Shown piece after piece: positions 10,914-21,621 of a stretch of 64,000 nt of DNA. The notes beneath the pieces are model-generated. The model was not told the DNA's origin. It ran no database searches and saw only the letters and a program-made list of their open reading frames with translations. The position numbers were made by a program, and so were the translations under genes. Numbering within the stretch: the first letter of the stretch is position 1; the number at the start of each line of letters is the position of its first letter. Source of the stretch: Kuschelorhynchus macadamiae (lineage: Eukaryota > Arthropoda > Insecta > Coleoptera > Curculionidae); the NCBI GenBank assembly GCA_030620095.1, contig JAUTXW010000066.1:248001-312000 (forward strand), read 5' to 3'.

Positions 10914-11275
10914 ACACAAGTCTCGTAGACCACAGTCTGCACATAGTCCTTAAGATTAATGATAAACCGTTGCTCCCCAGAGAAATAGTCATACCCTGCT
11001 TTAGGCAGGATAGTAACGGTTTGGGTTCTGCACAGGTTGTTCGGTTCCGGAGACTCCCGTAGTTTCGGTATAGGCACCTCGTCAGCGGGTTCTATCAGAG
11101 ACACCTTACTGAACAGCGGCAGATTCTTTTTCCTTTTAACCAGCCTTTGGATGGTCTTGATGGGATACGATATCGTTTCGTTGCAGATGGCCAATTTTTC
11201 TTTGCACGTCGATACGTATTTTGGAATAAATTTCGATTTGACTTTTTGTTTTCTTGGGGTTTCTTTTACTGGTAC
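10914..11275 (-). CDS. spz: Spaetzle-like protein, internal exon (prodomain and first half of cystine knot)
   Basis: This 362-nt exon is bounded by the acceptor CTTCTTTGTTACAG (next to 11275) and the donor GTAAGT (10913-10908). It is open throughout and encodes 120 codons plus two bases. The first part is basic and has a prodomain-like segment, CKEKLAICNETISYPIKTIQ, similar to the 'C..YP..YI..L' region of Spaetzle precursors. The last part, NLCRTQTVTILPKAG then GEQRFIINLKDYVQTVVYET, matches the first half of the Spaetzle cystine knot ('C....YP..A.....W.FIVN...Y.Q.VR.E.C'). The next exon is at 6532-6721; the intron between them (6722-10913) holds transposon A. The start codon and signal peptide must be in an upstream exon at higher coordinates, which I could not place with confidence. 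Confidence 0.8.
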
Positions 11276-12279
11276 CTGTAACAAAGAAGATTACATTTAG
11301 TTGTATAAAGGTCAATAGTTTTGACTGTTTGGATTCGTTTTTATTATTTATAATTAATGCTATTTGTAATTCAAGTATGAACAGTGGATGTTTGCCATTT
11401 GGTTTATTGAAATTCTGTTAAATTGCGTAATGTTTTAATTTTTATGAATCTATAAAATATTAAAAATCTGGTTCTTTTTGACAAGACATGAAAGTGGGGC
11501 ATGACACGAAAGTGGGGCATACTACTTATTAGCAATAACTTTAATTATTAAGAATAAGCACTTCTATTGGTTCACTGAAGTTAAATGGCTAAAAACAACC
11601 AATAACAGAGTAAATTTTGTTATATGAATGCACCTATATTTTTAAAAGAAAAAAGTGTTATTTAAAACTATCATCTAGGAAATTTAGTATCGATTTTGCT
11701 GAGTTAAGAAAAACTTTCACAATGTTTGTTAGTTTTTGTGACCAATTATTTTCTGTTCTTGCTCTTAAAAATGGAGGCAGAGGAATGAACTGTGTTAAAC
11801 AGAAAGATTACTCTATGGATTGTATTTAATATTGTATATTTTAAAAGAGAAAAAATCCGTTATGTGGGTGGTTAGCAAAGATATTATAGTCTAGAATTAA
11901 CATAAAAACTATAGAAAGCATGTGTTAAAAGGGTTGGTTCTGAATGAAGTCGAGACCTTTAATTTTAGATGTGATAATTAATTAATAAATGAAATTTTCG
12001 TAATACAGGGAAACCGCTTGACTTTCATTGAATGAGTTAACAGTCCCCCAAAATAAAAAACGTTTAGAATGTATCATTATCGACCTGAAATTTATACTTT
12101 TTACAGATTTAAACCAACGAATAATTTAATGAGCTACTATATAATAATAATGGTAATCTTCAATATGCCAAAGATAAAATAGAAAGTTTTCTATTCTAGT
12201 ATTTTTGTTACTACTTAATTGGTTAATATTAAAGCTGAAATACTAACTTTTTTTTAAGAAGAACAAATATTGTATTTTT
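11276..12279. other. AT-rich stretch, probable intron or 5' flank of the spaetzle-like gene
   Basis: No exon, domain or named repeat is visible. Short direct duplications such as 'GAAAGTGGGGCAT' (about 11490 and 11508) are present. Upstream exons of the spaetzle-like gene could lie here or further right. Confidence 0.5.
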
Positions 12280-12509
12280 TAAACCGCTGTTTTACCCCCT
12301 TGAAATTTGTGTTTTGAAAAATCTTTCCTTATGGAACCTCTAAATAATCAACCTGTATGCCAAAATTCAGCTTTTAACGTTAAGCGGTTTGAGCAGAATC
12401 GTGATTAATTAGTGACTCGATTTTTTGAGACACCCTGTATGCAGTTTTAAAAAATTTTAAAATATGTAATAAAATAATCAAGTAAAATATACGAGTTTAA
12501 GCGTTAAGT

Positions 12510-12620
12510 TAAGATGATATAAACAGTTTATATCATCTGCTGATGATGCTAACTTGGTTAGCGAAACGCGCGTCCAGAACGTAACAAGTTGTGGTGTAGT
12601 GTGGTTAGAACTCTTGTATA
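12510..12620 (+). mobile_element. Solo Penelope-like terminus inserted in the tandem repeat
   Basis: Carries the hammerhead motif and then 'TAACAAGTTGTGGTGTAGTG' and 'TGGTTAGAACTCTTGTAT', the same terminal sequence seen beside Penelope coding DNA at 60.4 kb. Just before the ribozyme is a perfect hairpin, GATGATATAAAC-a-GTTTATATCATC. Confidence 0.7.
12537..12586 (+). ncRNA. Hammerhead ribozyme motif, copy 1
   Basis: CTGATGA (12541-12547), one extra T, stem II GCTAAC-ttg-GTTAGC, GAAA (12564-12567), then CGCGCGTC with predicted cleavage after C12575. Stem III can form only as a very short ACGC/GCGT helix. Stem I begins TCTG/CAGA; the second stem I helix seen in copies 4 and 5 (GTTAC/GTAAC) is less clear here because of the upstream hairpin. 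Confidence 0.7.
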
Positions 12621-13235
12621 CAGCTTTGTATGTCAATCGGTTTGAGCAGAATGGTGATTAGTGATCAGTGGCCTGATTTTTTGAATTTTTAAAACATTTT
12701 AAAATATGTAAAATAATCAAATAAAATACACCAGTTTAAGCGTTTTCCCAAAGAGCCAACCGTTTTTTTAATAAAAAATGTATTATTTAAAGGGCGGTTA
12801 CGCCCCTTGAAATTTGAGTTTTCAAAAATCCCTTCTTACGAACCCCTACAATCAACCTGTACTCCAAAATTCAGCATTTTACCTCAAGCAGTTTGACCAG
12901 ATTCGTGATTAATCAGTGACCAGATTTTTTAAAACAATCTATACAAATTTTTGAGAAATTTTAAAATTTGTAAAATAATCAAATAAAATACACGAATTTA
13001 AGCGTTTTTCCAAAAAAACAACCATTTTTTAAATAAAAAATGTAATATTTCAGAGGCAGTTTCACCCCCTTCCCGTGGGATTAATGTTAGAAATACGATA
13101 TAGCTTTATTTTTAACCTTGTTTTTTTTTCACAAACATCCTTGATATTATAAACTATTAAAGTGCGTATATTATTCAGATTTAATTAATTGTTTTTATTC
13201 CAAAGCATATTTGTTCAATTTTAAAATGCACCCAG

Positions 13236-13791
13236 CAGTGGCGTTTCCAGAACTCTGGTCTAAGGAGGGTATTGGTTGGCAGGGTGGGGGGAAATATATC
13301 TTTAGGCAAAATTTAGACAAAGGTTAGGAGATTAAAAAATTATTATTTAGCCGTACTTAACCTTATTTTTAAAATTCAGAAACTAAAGTAATGATAAAAT
13401 ATTTGGAAATAAAATAGTAGCTATTAATACTTTAAAAATTATGATAATATATGTAATACATAGTACATAGTTATATTTTACTGCAATAGGCAAAACCAAA
13501 ACATTTATCCCTTCTTCCATTCCGCGTCGTGATTTTTCGTATACAAATTCTGACAGTGGCGAGGGGGGTAAGACCGCCAAACGCCTTACGTGTGCGAGAC
13601 GTTGTTGTCATATCAGTTGAATATTATTTATACATCGAAAAATTATCACAATAATATCTATCAAATTTTCAACTCAATAATTTATTGTTAAAAATATTAG
13701 AGGCAAAATCATTCTCAATATTAGGTATTGGGTGTCTGGGGGGGGGGTGGTAATTACCCTCTCTACCCCCCCTCCCTTGGAAGCGCCCTTG
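13236..13791. mobile_element. Small non-autonomous hAT-type MITE
   Basis: The ends read CAGTGGCGTTTCCAGAA on the left and, reversed, CAAGGGCGCTTCCAAGG on the right. They are flanked by GCACCCAG (13228-13235) and GCACCCAC (13792-13799), an 8-bp target duplication with one mismatch. About 556 bp. The G-run near 13738-13748 and a C-rich block just inside the right end are part of it. The internal minus-strand ORF at 13383-13580 is not gene-like. Confidence 0.65.
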
Positions 13792-13799
13792 GCACCCAC

Positions 13800-14639
13800 T
13801 TATATTTTGAACAACATTCATTCGCACTATTTGAATACATTATAAGTGCTTTTGAGTTAAATACGAAATAGAGTACGCATCGAATACGATTTTATGAAAC
13901 ACAATAAGTTATTAGAAAAGAACCCGGATTTCTGAGAAATTTCTCATAACAGAATAAATAATAGTCCGAAAATAAAACGCCAGAATTATTTTTACAGTAG
14001 ACGAGGATATTTAGGTGTAAAAATGTATCTTAAATAAACACTCGCTACACTGATTTATACTATTTTTCAGCACTTGAAAAACAATTTATTCCAAATAGGA
14101 CATGCCCAAATAACAAACTAACCTTGTTAAAACTCTGTATACAGATTTGCTTCTGTAAATTACGAGGGAAATAAAAACATACACGGATAATATTTTAAGT
14201 TTTTGTTTTTTTTTATCTATGAGCAGACCAGGAAAGCCGAAAGTCTAGGTATATTAAATACAAAGTTCAAGACTATTAGACTTATTGCCATAATTTATTT
14301 TAAAATTTATGTATTTGTTGTGTTCAATCAATACGTGTTAAAATGGTGTTTCATTTTAATAAGCTAGTTTGAACAGGTGCAAAAATTCTGCGCACTGATA
14401 GAAGAGATTATTTAACTAAAATAAAAAAGGATTCAAAGAAATATTTGTTTCCTATACGCGAAACAAAAATTTATTTGAATATCAAACAATATTTATTTGT
14501 ATTTATTTTGGAATATTTGTTCGGCCTAAATAAATAATTACTTAATTGTAATAAATAACATATAAACAAATACATCGTTTATATACATTTTATAAAAGCA
14601 ATAATCACATATATAGATACTAGAAAATAATAGTTAAAA
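13800..14639. other. AT-rich stretch without recognisable gene
   Basis: I see only low-complexity AT-rich DNA with frequent stops on both strands. Confidence 0.55.
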
Positions 14640-14907
14640 CATAATATTATAAAATTTCGCTGTTTGAGTCATCATCAGATGTATCACTATCAACTTTAGA
14701 TACTGAAATTGGATTGGATTATCTAACAGGTTTTCTCGATCCCATTACTCTTTAATTATTATTTCTGTATGTTCTACCACCTTTCTTCAATAGTCCTCTG
14801 ATATATTATCTAAAGAGTCTTGCTATATTTTTAGATCTTTAGAACTTCTTCTGATGTAAGTCCTGCGCCAACACGCTTTTCATAATAAGGTTTTGCGTCA
14901 GATGAAT
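14640..14907 (-). pseudogene. Degraded C-terminus of an unidentified (probably transposon) protein
   Basis: On the minus strand two pieces look coding. One is SDAKPYYEKRVGAGLTSEEV; the other is the acidic tail PISVSKVDSDTSDDDSNSEI followed by a stop (about 14657). Stops and frame changes lie between them. An Asp/Ser-rich tail is common in DDE transposases, but I cannot name the family. It abuts the left end of element B. Confidence 0.3.
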
Positions 14908-15215
14908 CTCTTTAAACCACCGTCGTTCTTTAAATAATGTGGCACTCCTTTTTGACTATACGCACTTCAGATAATTAAAAATTGTACCTACGCTTAATGA
15001 ACCTTTATCTATATTTGTCTGTTTTCTTTCGTGTACTGCAGTTCTATATCTCTTTTGTGTTGCAAAAACAGCGAACTTTCGAATTTTAAAATGATTAATT
15101 TTTCTTGAGTTCTGTCATTAACGGTTCCCGAGCTACTGCCTACGTCCACTATTATTGGACCACCTAGTATAGTGATACACGATTTACAAGTCCAGATTTT
15201 ACAAGGGCAGCCAGC

Positions 15216-15606
15216 ATCATATCGAGTGAACGAGATTTATCGAAATTTTAATTTATGCAGTTCGAGTTTGGGCTACTCAGGTATGCCAAAAGTGGCCGCC
15301 TGTTTCCGTTTATAATATTACATATACAGGGGTCGTCATTGTGAAGTACTATACAGGGCGTTTCCTAATTGCGTGCTGATGTTAAAGGGAGTGTTTTTAT
15401 GTCCCAAAAGTCTTAACTTTTGAGATACAGGATGGTAAAGTTTAAAAAGAAAACATTTTTTTCACAATGACGCCCCCTGTACAAAGTAATATGACAGACG
15501 GAGACAAACGGTCACTTTTGGCATACCCGAATAGCCCAAAGTCGAACTGCATAAGTTAAAATTTTGATAAATCTTGTTCACTGGAATCAGTGGTGGCTCC
15601 CCTACT
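15216..15606. repeat. Shortened palindromic MITE-like insertion in element B
   Basis: Same outer sequences as 9066-9822 ('GGGCAGCCAGCATCATATC' ... 'CAGTGGTGGCTCCCCT' reversed), but the centre is deleted, leaving roughly 200-bp and 120-bp arms. Non-coding. Confidence 0.65.
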
Positions 15607-15779
15607 ATAAATACATTGATGTGTTAATTTTGGAAAAATGTGAGTTTTGTAGTTTTTTAAATATTAATTGCAATATTAGATATTTTTTGACACCTGGTAT
15701 TGATCAGAAAATTAATTATTTTGAGGCAGTTTACTGACAGCTACTTTATGAACAATTTTACAAAATATATGAAAAAAAA

Positions 15780-17146
15780 CTAAGCTATTTTTGAGGTTGA
15801 CGGCTGTGATTCTAATGGTTCGATTCCTTTTAAATCGTTGTCTTCCTCTGAAAATGATGAGGTCACTACTTGAAAATCCCAGTGTGATAACTAAATCATC
15901 AATAACCGTTTCAGTTTTGCCATCTACTTCCTAGTATTTATCTTCAATAGAACGAACATGTTTAACATACGATTTCCAATTTTCAGTCGACATTGAGTAA
16001 ATCGCTTCTAATGCTATTTTATTTAAATCTTTAATGGAAAGTTCACCGGTGTTGCGCTCTCGAATATATTTTTTTACCACTGCCCATGCAAGTTCAATAG
16101 GGTTGAGGTCGCACATGTATGGAGGCAGCCTTAAAGGTGTATGACCGAGGTTACGTAAAAGACCGTCGATTTTATACTTTTTTTCTCTTGGCTTGTTGGC
16201 TGATATTACTTCTATAATTGATATTTTCTCCATCTTGGATCACATACAAGATTGCTCGATTTAAACGACGATATCATATGAGCTTTTGTAGAGTATTTAG
16301 TTAGCAGTTTATCTTCTACGTGAGAATGATAAGACGCATTATCCATTACCACGACTGATTTGGGAGGAATGTTAGGTAGAACTTCTCGAGCGACCACTTT
16401 TCAAAATTATCTCTATTCATCTGTCCATGATAGTCTCCAGTTGTTAAAGCAGCACCTGGAAAAAATCCGGCTTCTGAACCAGCATGAACTATAATAAAGC
16501 GACTATTAGAGCGGATTCCCTGAACAACACATGTAACATTTTCACTTTGCCAGCATTTGTTCACTGTCATATCATTATCTAACCAGGTTTCGTCTAGATA
16601 CACGATATTGCGTCCTTTTTGCCTATATTGCCTTACAGTTGATAGATATTTCACCCGCCAGTGAAAAGTATTTGGTCTCTCAATGAGCAATTTCCGTTAA
16701 TTTTGGCACTTGCGCCAAACAAAACCATTTGATTGTAAAAGCTTATTGAAGGTTTTATACCAGTACGGAAAATCTATTTTGTTCTTTACAGCACGAAGTA
16801 GGGGTTTACAGGTCGGAACCTTCTTCAAGTTTATATAAAAATCCTCTTTTGTTCGTCGAATTACTTGAAAATCACCATCGTCAATTTTATCTTTGTATGA
16901 TAATCGGGGTCTTTTTTTACCAGGAGATTTTAAAGGTGAAGTAGAACATGAGCGATCAGTATGTTCTCTTTGAATTTCTCTTACACTACTTTCCGAAACG
17001 CCAGTGTAAAATGCAGCGCGTTCTGTTCGATTTTGAATTGGAATAGTGAAACTATTATTTTCAGCTTCTCTAGTACAGGCCTCTGTAACGCTCGCAATAA
17101 CTTCACGTGCACCGCTTCGAATTGTTTTTCCTCTTTTGCTCGCCAT
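15780..17146 (-). pseudogene. Transposase of element B, with NPIEL catalytic block but frameshifted
   Basis: Starts MASKRGKTIRSGAREVIASV (ATG at 17146-17144). The DDE parts are YLDETWLDNDM, VVVMDNASYHS and, in a third frame, LPPYMCDLNPIELAWAVVKK. NPIEL carries the expected catalytic Glu and is the block missing from copy A. Three or more frame changes and stops (near 16690, 16400 and 16230, and a stop after SIEDKY at about 15931) break it. The tail DDLVITLG ends near the TAG at 15782-15780. Confidence 0.8.
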
Positions 17147-17249
17147 CGTTACTTCGAAATAATAATTCAAATTCAACGCAACGCATTTATATAGAAATGA
17201 AAACAAATGCTCGAAATGTATAGGCGCCACTGGAAATAGCTTGAACCTT

Positions 17250-17599
17250 CAATCATCCAGTTGAAATACCAAGTTTGTCAATTTCCGAGAAAACCATTGA
17301 AGTTCCATTTCATTCATAACCGTCGGATAACGAAACATCATTATCAATCATCAAACCAGTTGCACTCAGCTTTAAACAGCAGGCCACAAATTACACTTTC
17401 AATATTAATATTGTTAATAATAATAAGTAATATTATTAATAAGTTAAAATTAAAAGTTTTTCTAATTTATTCAAGGTTATTTACAATTTTATGACGTTTA
17501 AAAAATATTGTTTTACCCGAGCTTAGAACTTGTTTGGAAAATAACTATTACCGCAATAGAAAAAAATAATCTCAAAAATTATTCGAATGATAATTAATA
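17250..17599. other. Short AT-rich spacer
   Basis: Nothing recognisable between element B and the Tc1 element; the 77-codon open frame at 17261-17494 has no domain features. Confidence 0.55.
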
Positions 17600-19362
17600 C
17601 ACTACGCATCAAAATTAACGCACCACTATAAATTGCACATCATTTCAATGTGGATTTTCTGCGAACCGGATTTTGATGATTCTTTTTTTAAAATGTAGAT
17701 TTGTTTATCGCTGAAAACGCCGCGATGTGAGTTTTTATTATGCAAATTATAGTCTCATGTTTCCTTAACAAATTTTTGTTTCGTGTCAATATCCCTATTT
17801 TTAAATGAAATACAGAGCAAACGATTAAAGCGCACTAGTTTATTTTAACAATTCAACATCTTAAAATAGGGTAGGCCATGAAATGAACAAGTTTGACAAA
17901 TTGTCATGTTTGTTTATTACGTGTCAATTTTATCTTTGAAAAGTGTTAAAATTTTGGCTATGGAGCGTCAAACAAGGAATTTGTCTCGTGACGAATGCGT
18001 AGTAACAATTACATTGGCCGAGGAAGGATTGAGCTACCGTGCTATAGCTGGAAGACTGGGAGTTTCTCATTTATCAATATCGCGCGTTGTCTATCGTTTT
18101 GAGCAAACTGAGGATCATAACCGACGCGATGGGTAAGGAAAGCACTGAGGAACAACAGTGAACCAGGATCGTTTCATTCGGTTACGTGCTTCGGGAGAAC
18201 GTTTTGTAACCGCAAGAAATCTTCAGGTACAACTTTACGCTACACATAACGTCCAAATAAGTGTATCCACTGTAAGAAGACGATTTGCAGAACAGAATTT
18301 AAGATTCCGAATTCCAGCAAGAGGGCCGAGGTTAAACGCAAACCATCGTAGAGCGAGACTGCAATTCGCCAGAGAACATGTAAACTGGACTCTTGAGGAT
18401 TGTGAGCGAGTCTTGTTTACGGACAAGTCGAGGTTTTGTTTGTGCAGCTCCGACCGACGCCTACAAATACTACGCAGGCCAAATGAGCGTTATTCACAGT
18501 GTAACATTCGTCAAACCACGCTATTTAATGGAGGTTCTGTAATGGTTTGGGGAGGAATTTCTTTGACTGCCCGAACAGAACTTATTTCTTTACGTGGTGG
18601 TCCATTGAATTGCTCCTTACATAGGCCAACATTTCTTGCTAATGCACGACAATGTAAGAGCCCACGTCGCTCGTATAGTGCTAGAGTATTTACATGACGT
18701 GGGTATTGAGACTCTGGACTGGCCTGCAAATAGTCCAGACCTTAACCCTATTGAACATTTGTGGGACATCATAGACAGACAACTAGAAACCATCAGCCCT
18801 TATCAGCCTCTCCTGACGACATTAAAAATTTTGTCACAGATTAGACGCCTTGTGTCTAGTATGAGTCGTCGATGTGAAGCCGTTATTCAGAGTAGAGGCG
18901 GAAACACGCGATATTGATATTCTCAATTTTTTTCTAATTTTGTCCTTGCTACCAATATTGTTATTATATTGTTATTTTTAAGTTGTTAAATTGTTAAAAT
19001 AAACTAGTGCGCTTTAATCTTTTACTCTGTATTTCATTTGAAAATAGAGATATTGACATGAACCAAAACCAAATTGTTAAGAAAACATGCGGCTATAATT
19101 TGCATCAAGCGTATACCCGCTGTTATGCCTCAAACGATCTACAGGGTGTTTCAAATGTTCTGGAGAAAAATTACTCTCATTGTTCGCCCCTGTATATGCT
19201 CAAAACTAAAATTTTAATAAAAACTCACATCGCGGCATTTTTAGCGATAAACAAATCTACATTTAAAAAAAAAATCATCCTAATCCGTTCAGCGGTTCGC
19301 AAGAAAACCTACATTGAAATGCTGTGCAATTTATAGTGGTGCGTTAATTTTGATGCCTAGTG
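17600..19362 (+). mobile_element. Tc1-type transposon with long TIRs
   Basis: Ends CACTA(C/G)GCATCAAAATTAA inward, flanked by TA (17598-17599, 19363-19364). The terminal inverted repeats are long: 17600 to about 17867 pairs with about 19000-19362. The right arm has an extra block of roughly 100 bp ('AACACCCTGTAGATCG...' on the reverse strand) missing on the left. One disrupted DD34E transposase lies between. Confidence 0.85.
17960..18917 (+). pseudogene. Tc1 transposase (DD34E), two in-frame stops and an internal deletion
   Basis: Starts MERQTRNLSRDECVVTITLA, a paired-like HTH domain (YRAIAGRLGVSHLSISRVV). Two stop codons (18134-18136 and 18146-18148) interrupt the linker before TTVNQDRFIRLRASGERFV, still in the same frame. 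The catalytic domain shows VLFTDKSRF (first Asp), MVWGGIS, LLMHDNVRAHVA (second Asp) and WPANSPDLNPIEHLWDII (Glu), with exactly 34 residues between the second Asp and the Glu. A short deletion near 18610-18640 removes residues before LLMHDN and shifts the frame. About 320 residues overall, normal for Tc1. Inactive as read. Confidence 0.88.
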
Positions 19363-20522
19363 TATATTATAATAACGTAGAACAAAATAAGTTATACTTC
19401 AGGCAATTATTTATATTTCTGGGTACCTAATTATATATTAGTAATTAGGTAATAACATTTTTTACTTTGACGTTTTAATATATTTTAAATTATATTTTTA
19501 ATGATTCTAAACCAACATAAAATGCAGATACTTGATAGCCACTGGAAATTATATATAACACTAGAAAAGTTTGTCGTTGATAAAACGATACATCCGACTT
19601 ATTAGACAGCCGTCAAGTTTACTCAATAGATCGGCCAAACGAGCACGAAAAACCGCATCTTGATATCGCGTTTCGCAACTGAAATATCCATCGTTAAACT
19701 TTGATAAATAAAATTATGCATTTTTTATGTCCAGCAGGGTTTTTTTTGTGTGTTCATTAAAACTTTTGATTATTCATTTCAACTAACTAGCAGTTTAAAT
19801 TACATGTTTTAGATATATTCGTGTTATATATAGAGATAACAAGTAAAACATCGTTTATGGCATGAAATACGAACATTACACTTTTTTGCAGGCCAAGAAA
19901 TAGGACCATTTTAGATAAAATCTTCTAATGCCCAAATCAAGAGCAAAGAAAAATGAAATTGAGTAATAAACTTTAAACGGCGAAAGTTACTAACACTGGA
20001 AAACGTTCGTTTAATGGGGTTTTTCACATAATCGGTTTCTTTTTTATAATTCTTGCTGACTATTATTTTCCTTAAAGGTCAATAAAATAAGTAACTTTTG
20101 ATGAAATAAACAATGTTTAAGTTTCCCGTCTGAATTTAAGATAAATTAAGTCATAATCCCTGAAATTTATTTATGTAAAAATATGAGCTATGTAAAACAG
20201 TTATTTACTTTCCCCTGTCGTTTATTTTGCTTGCCAATTTTTTAAATATATTTTAATGTAAATATTTAGGCACCTCAATGAAATTATCTAGTTTACCTCC
20301 TGAAATATTGGAATGCATGTTAATGATAAAATTCAGATTTACCGTGTAAATTACGCTAAAAAAATCGCCTTAGGAGAATGCATATGATATTATTATTATT
20401 AATATATATACACGGTGTTCCATATAAAAATGGACACTACAGTGATCTCGTAAATACAACATTGTTTTTCTCCTAAAAAAACTCTAATTTCAATTTTAAA
20501 TCCATATCGCTACTTATATTTA
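19363..20522. other. AT-rich stretch without recognisable gene
   Basis: More than 1 kb with no open frame of note and no repeat that I can match elsewhere in the window. Confidence 0.55.
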
Positions 20523-20592
20523 TCCGACGTTTCGGAAGAAAAAACATCATCAATGTTATTTGATGATGATTATGAAGGAACGAAACCTCGGA
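20523..20592. ncRNA. Degenerate inverted pair of hammerhead-like motifs
   Basis: On the minus strand, TTGATGATG...CCGAAACGTCGG resembles the hammerhead order CUGAUGA - stem II - GAAA - minimal stem III - GUC, with the first core C replaced by T. On the plus strand TTGATGATG...ACGAAACCTCGG shows a second, more decayed version, so the two face each other. This looks like the junction of two Penelope-type termini of a different subfamily. Stem II pairing is weak in both, so confidence is low. Confidence 0.3.
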
Positions 20593-20674
20593 TCAAAAAT
20601 CTAATTACGTCATCATGTAGGGGAGAATTGCATAGGGCTCTTAATTTTATTTTGATTTATCTTCTTTATTAAAA

Positions 20675-20905
20675 TCAGAAAAAAAAATAATTGCGAAAGT
20701 TTATCTTTAAAATTTCAAGAATTCCTAGTTTGCAAGTTGGCGTCGTTAAATTTTTGATTCTACGTTTTGGCTTTTTTTCACCATCATCACCAAGACTTTG
20801 ATATTCTGAATTCAACGACGCATCACGAATATTTGCGTTTTTTAATCTACAACTTATCATTAGTGCAAATAAGCAAAATATCAAACAACAACAAATTTCA
20901 TTCAT
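20675..20905 (-). CDS. Small ORF with a signal-peptide-like start; candidate upstream exon
   Basis: From ATG at 20905-20903 the frame reads MNEICCCLIFCLFALMISC, a short N-region and hydrophobic core ending in Cys/Arg that looks like a secretion signal. A polar stretch (RLKNANIRDASLNSEYQSLG) and a basic KKPKRRIKN segment follow, then the frame runs to TGA. It is on the same strand as the spaetzle-like exons and 9.4 kb upstream, where a signal exon would be expected. The best donor sites (GATG-GTGAAA or CTTG-GTGATG) leave phase 1, but the 10914-11275 exon needs phase 0, so a direct join fails and a further exon would be required. It could equally be an unrelated peptide gene or chance. Confidence 0.25.
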   Translation of the reverse strand: MNEICCCLIFCLFALMISCRLKNANIRDASLNSEYQSLGDDGEKKPKRRIKNLTTPTCKLGILEILKINFRNYFFF

Positions 20906-21064
20906 TACGAATAGTAGGCTTTGATACACAATTTTTTAAATAAATCATGACGATCTGACAGTATTGTCTGATAAATAAAAATTTTACGTAAGGAAGTATA
21001 TTTAGTTCGAAAATTACAGAATAAATTTTAATTTGCTCTTATTTTGTGAGTGTGGATGTTTTTT

Positions 21065-21621
21065 AATGATGGCACATTTTTCAAATGAAGAAACATTGGA
21101 TGTTATGTTGTTATATTGAAAGCCATAAAAATTGTTTCGAGGCTCAAAGGTAATATTTGCTCAAATATCCGGAGCGACGTCAACCTAATAGATCAATTTT
21201 CCAAAGACGTCTCTCAAATCTAAAGAAACATGGCACATTTCAAAAACCAGTGTTGCATAGGGTAAAGACGAACAATCCAGAACAAACATTAAATGTTTTG
21301 TTGGCTGTACAGGAAGACGATACTGTAGGATTAAGGTCAATCGAAAAAGAGCTAAATTTTCCTAAGTCCAATGCTCAAAGGATACCAATGCTCTTTTTAA
21401 AGGTTTAGTCCCTGGTGTTCAACATCGGAGAATGATTTTTTGTGAGTGGATGACAAAAATGCATGATGAAAATCGTGAATTTCCAAATTCTATTCTTTGG
21501 TCGGATGAAAATTATCTTTCTAATAATGGAATATTTCATTGACATAATCGACATTATTGGTCAACAAAAAATGAACATCGTTTACATCCAGGCACCAATA
21601 TCGCTTTGGATTTAATGTGTA
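21065..21621 (+). pseudogene. DUF4817/IS630-type transposase, 5' part, cut by hAT H1
   Basis: Pieces in different frames spell a transposase of the T1/T2 kind: MAHFSNEETLDVMLLY then a stop; PERRQPNRSIFQRRLSNLKK; VLLAVQEDDTVGLRSIEKEL; then RRMIFCEWMTKMHDEN, and SILWSDENYLSNNGIFH with the first catalytic Asp, a stop, and HNRHYWSTKNEHRLHPG. The coding sequence then stops where hAT H1 begins at 21622. The second half of the transposase is not found next to H1. Confidence 0.7.

Larger units (their letters stand above)
12280..13075 (+). repeat. Tandem repeat, about three 250-330 bp units
   Basis: Three units share 'CCCCTTGAAATTTG', 'CAAAATTCAGC', 'GATTAATTAGTGAC' or close variants, 'AATAATCAAATAAAATACAC' and 'GTTTAAGCGTT'. 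The first unit is interrupted after 'AAGCGTTA' by the hammerhead-bearing Penelope terminus (about 12510-12620) and then resumes. Non-coding. Confidence 0.75.
14908..17249 (-). mobile_element. Transposon B: inverted, end-truncated copy of element A
   Basis: The reverse complement matches 7767-10134 from AAGGTT(C/T)(A/T)AGCTATTTCC to CTCTTTAAACCA. Neither of A's terminal repeats is present, so both ends are truncated or rearranged. It contains a disrupted transposase (15780-17146) and a shortened copy of the palindromic insertion (15216-15606). With A it forms a large inverted repeat whose 4.8 kb loop holds the spaetzle-like exon 10914-11275. Confidence 0.8.
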
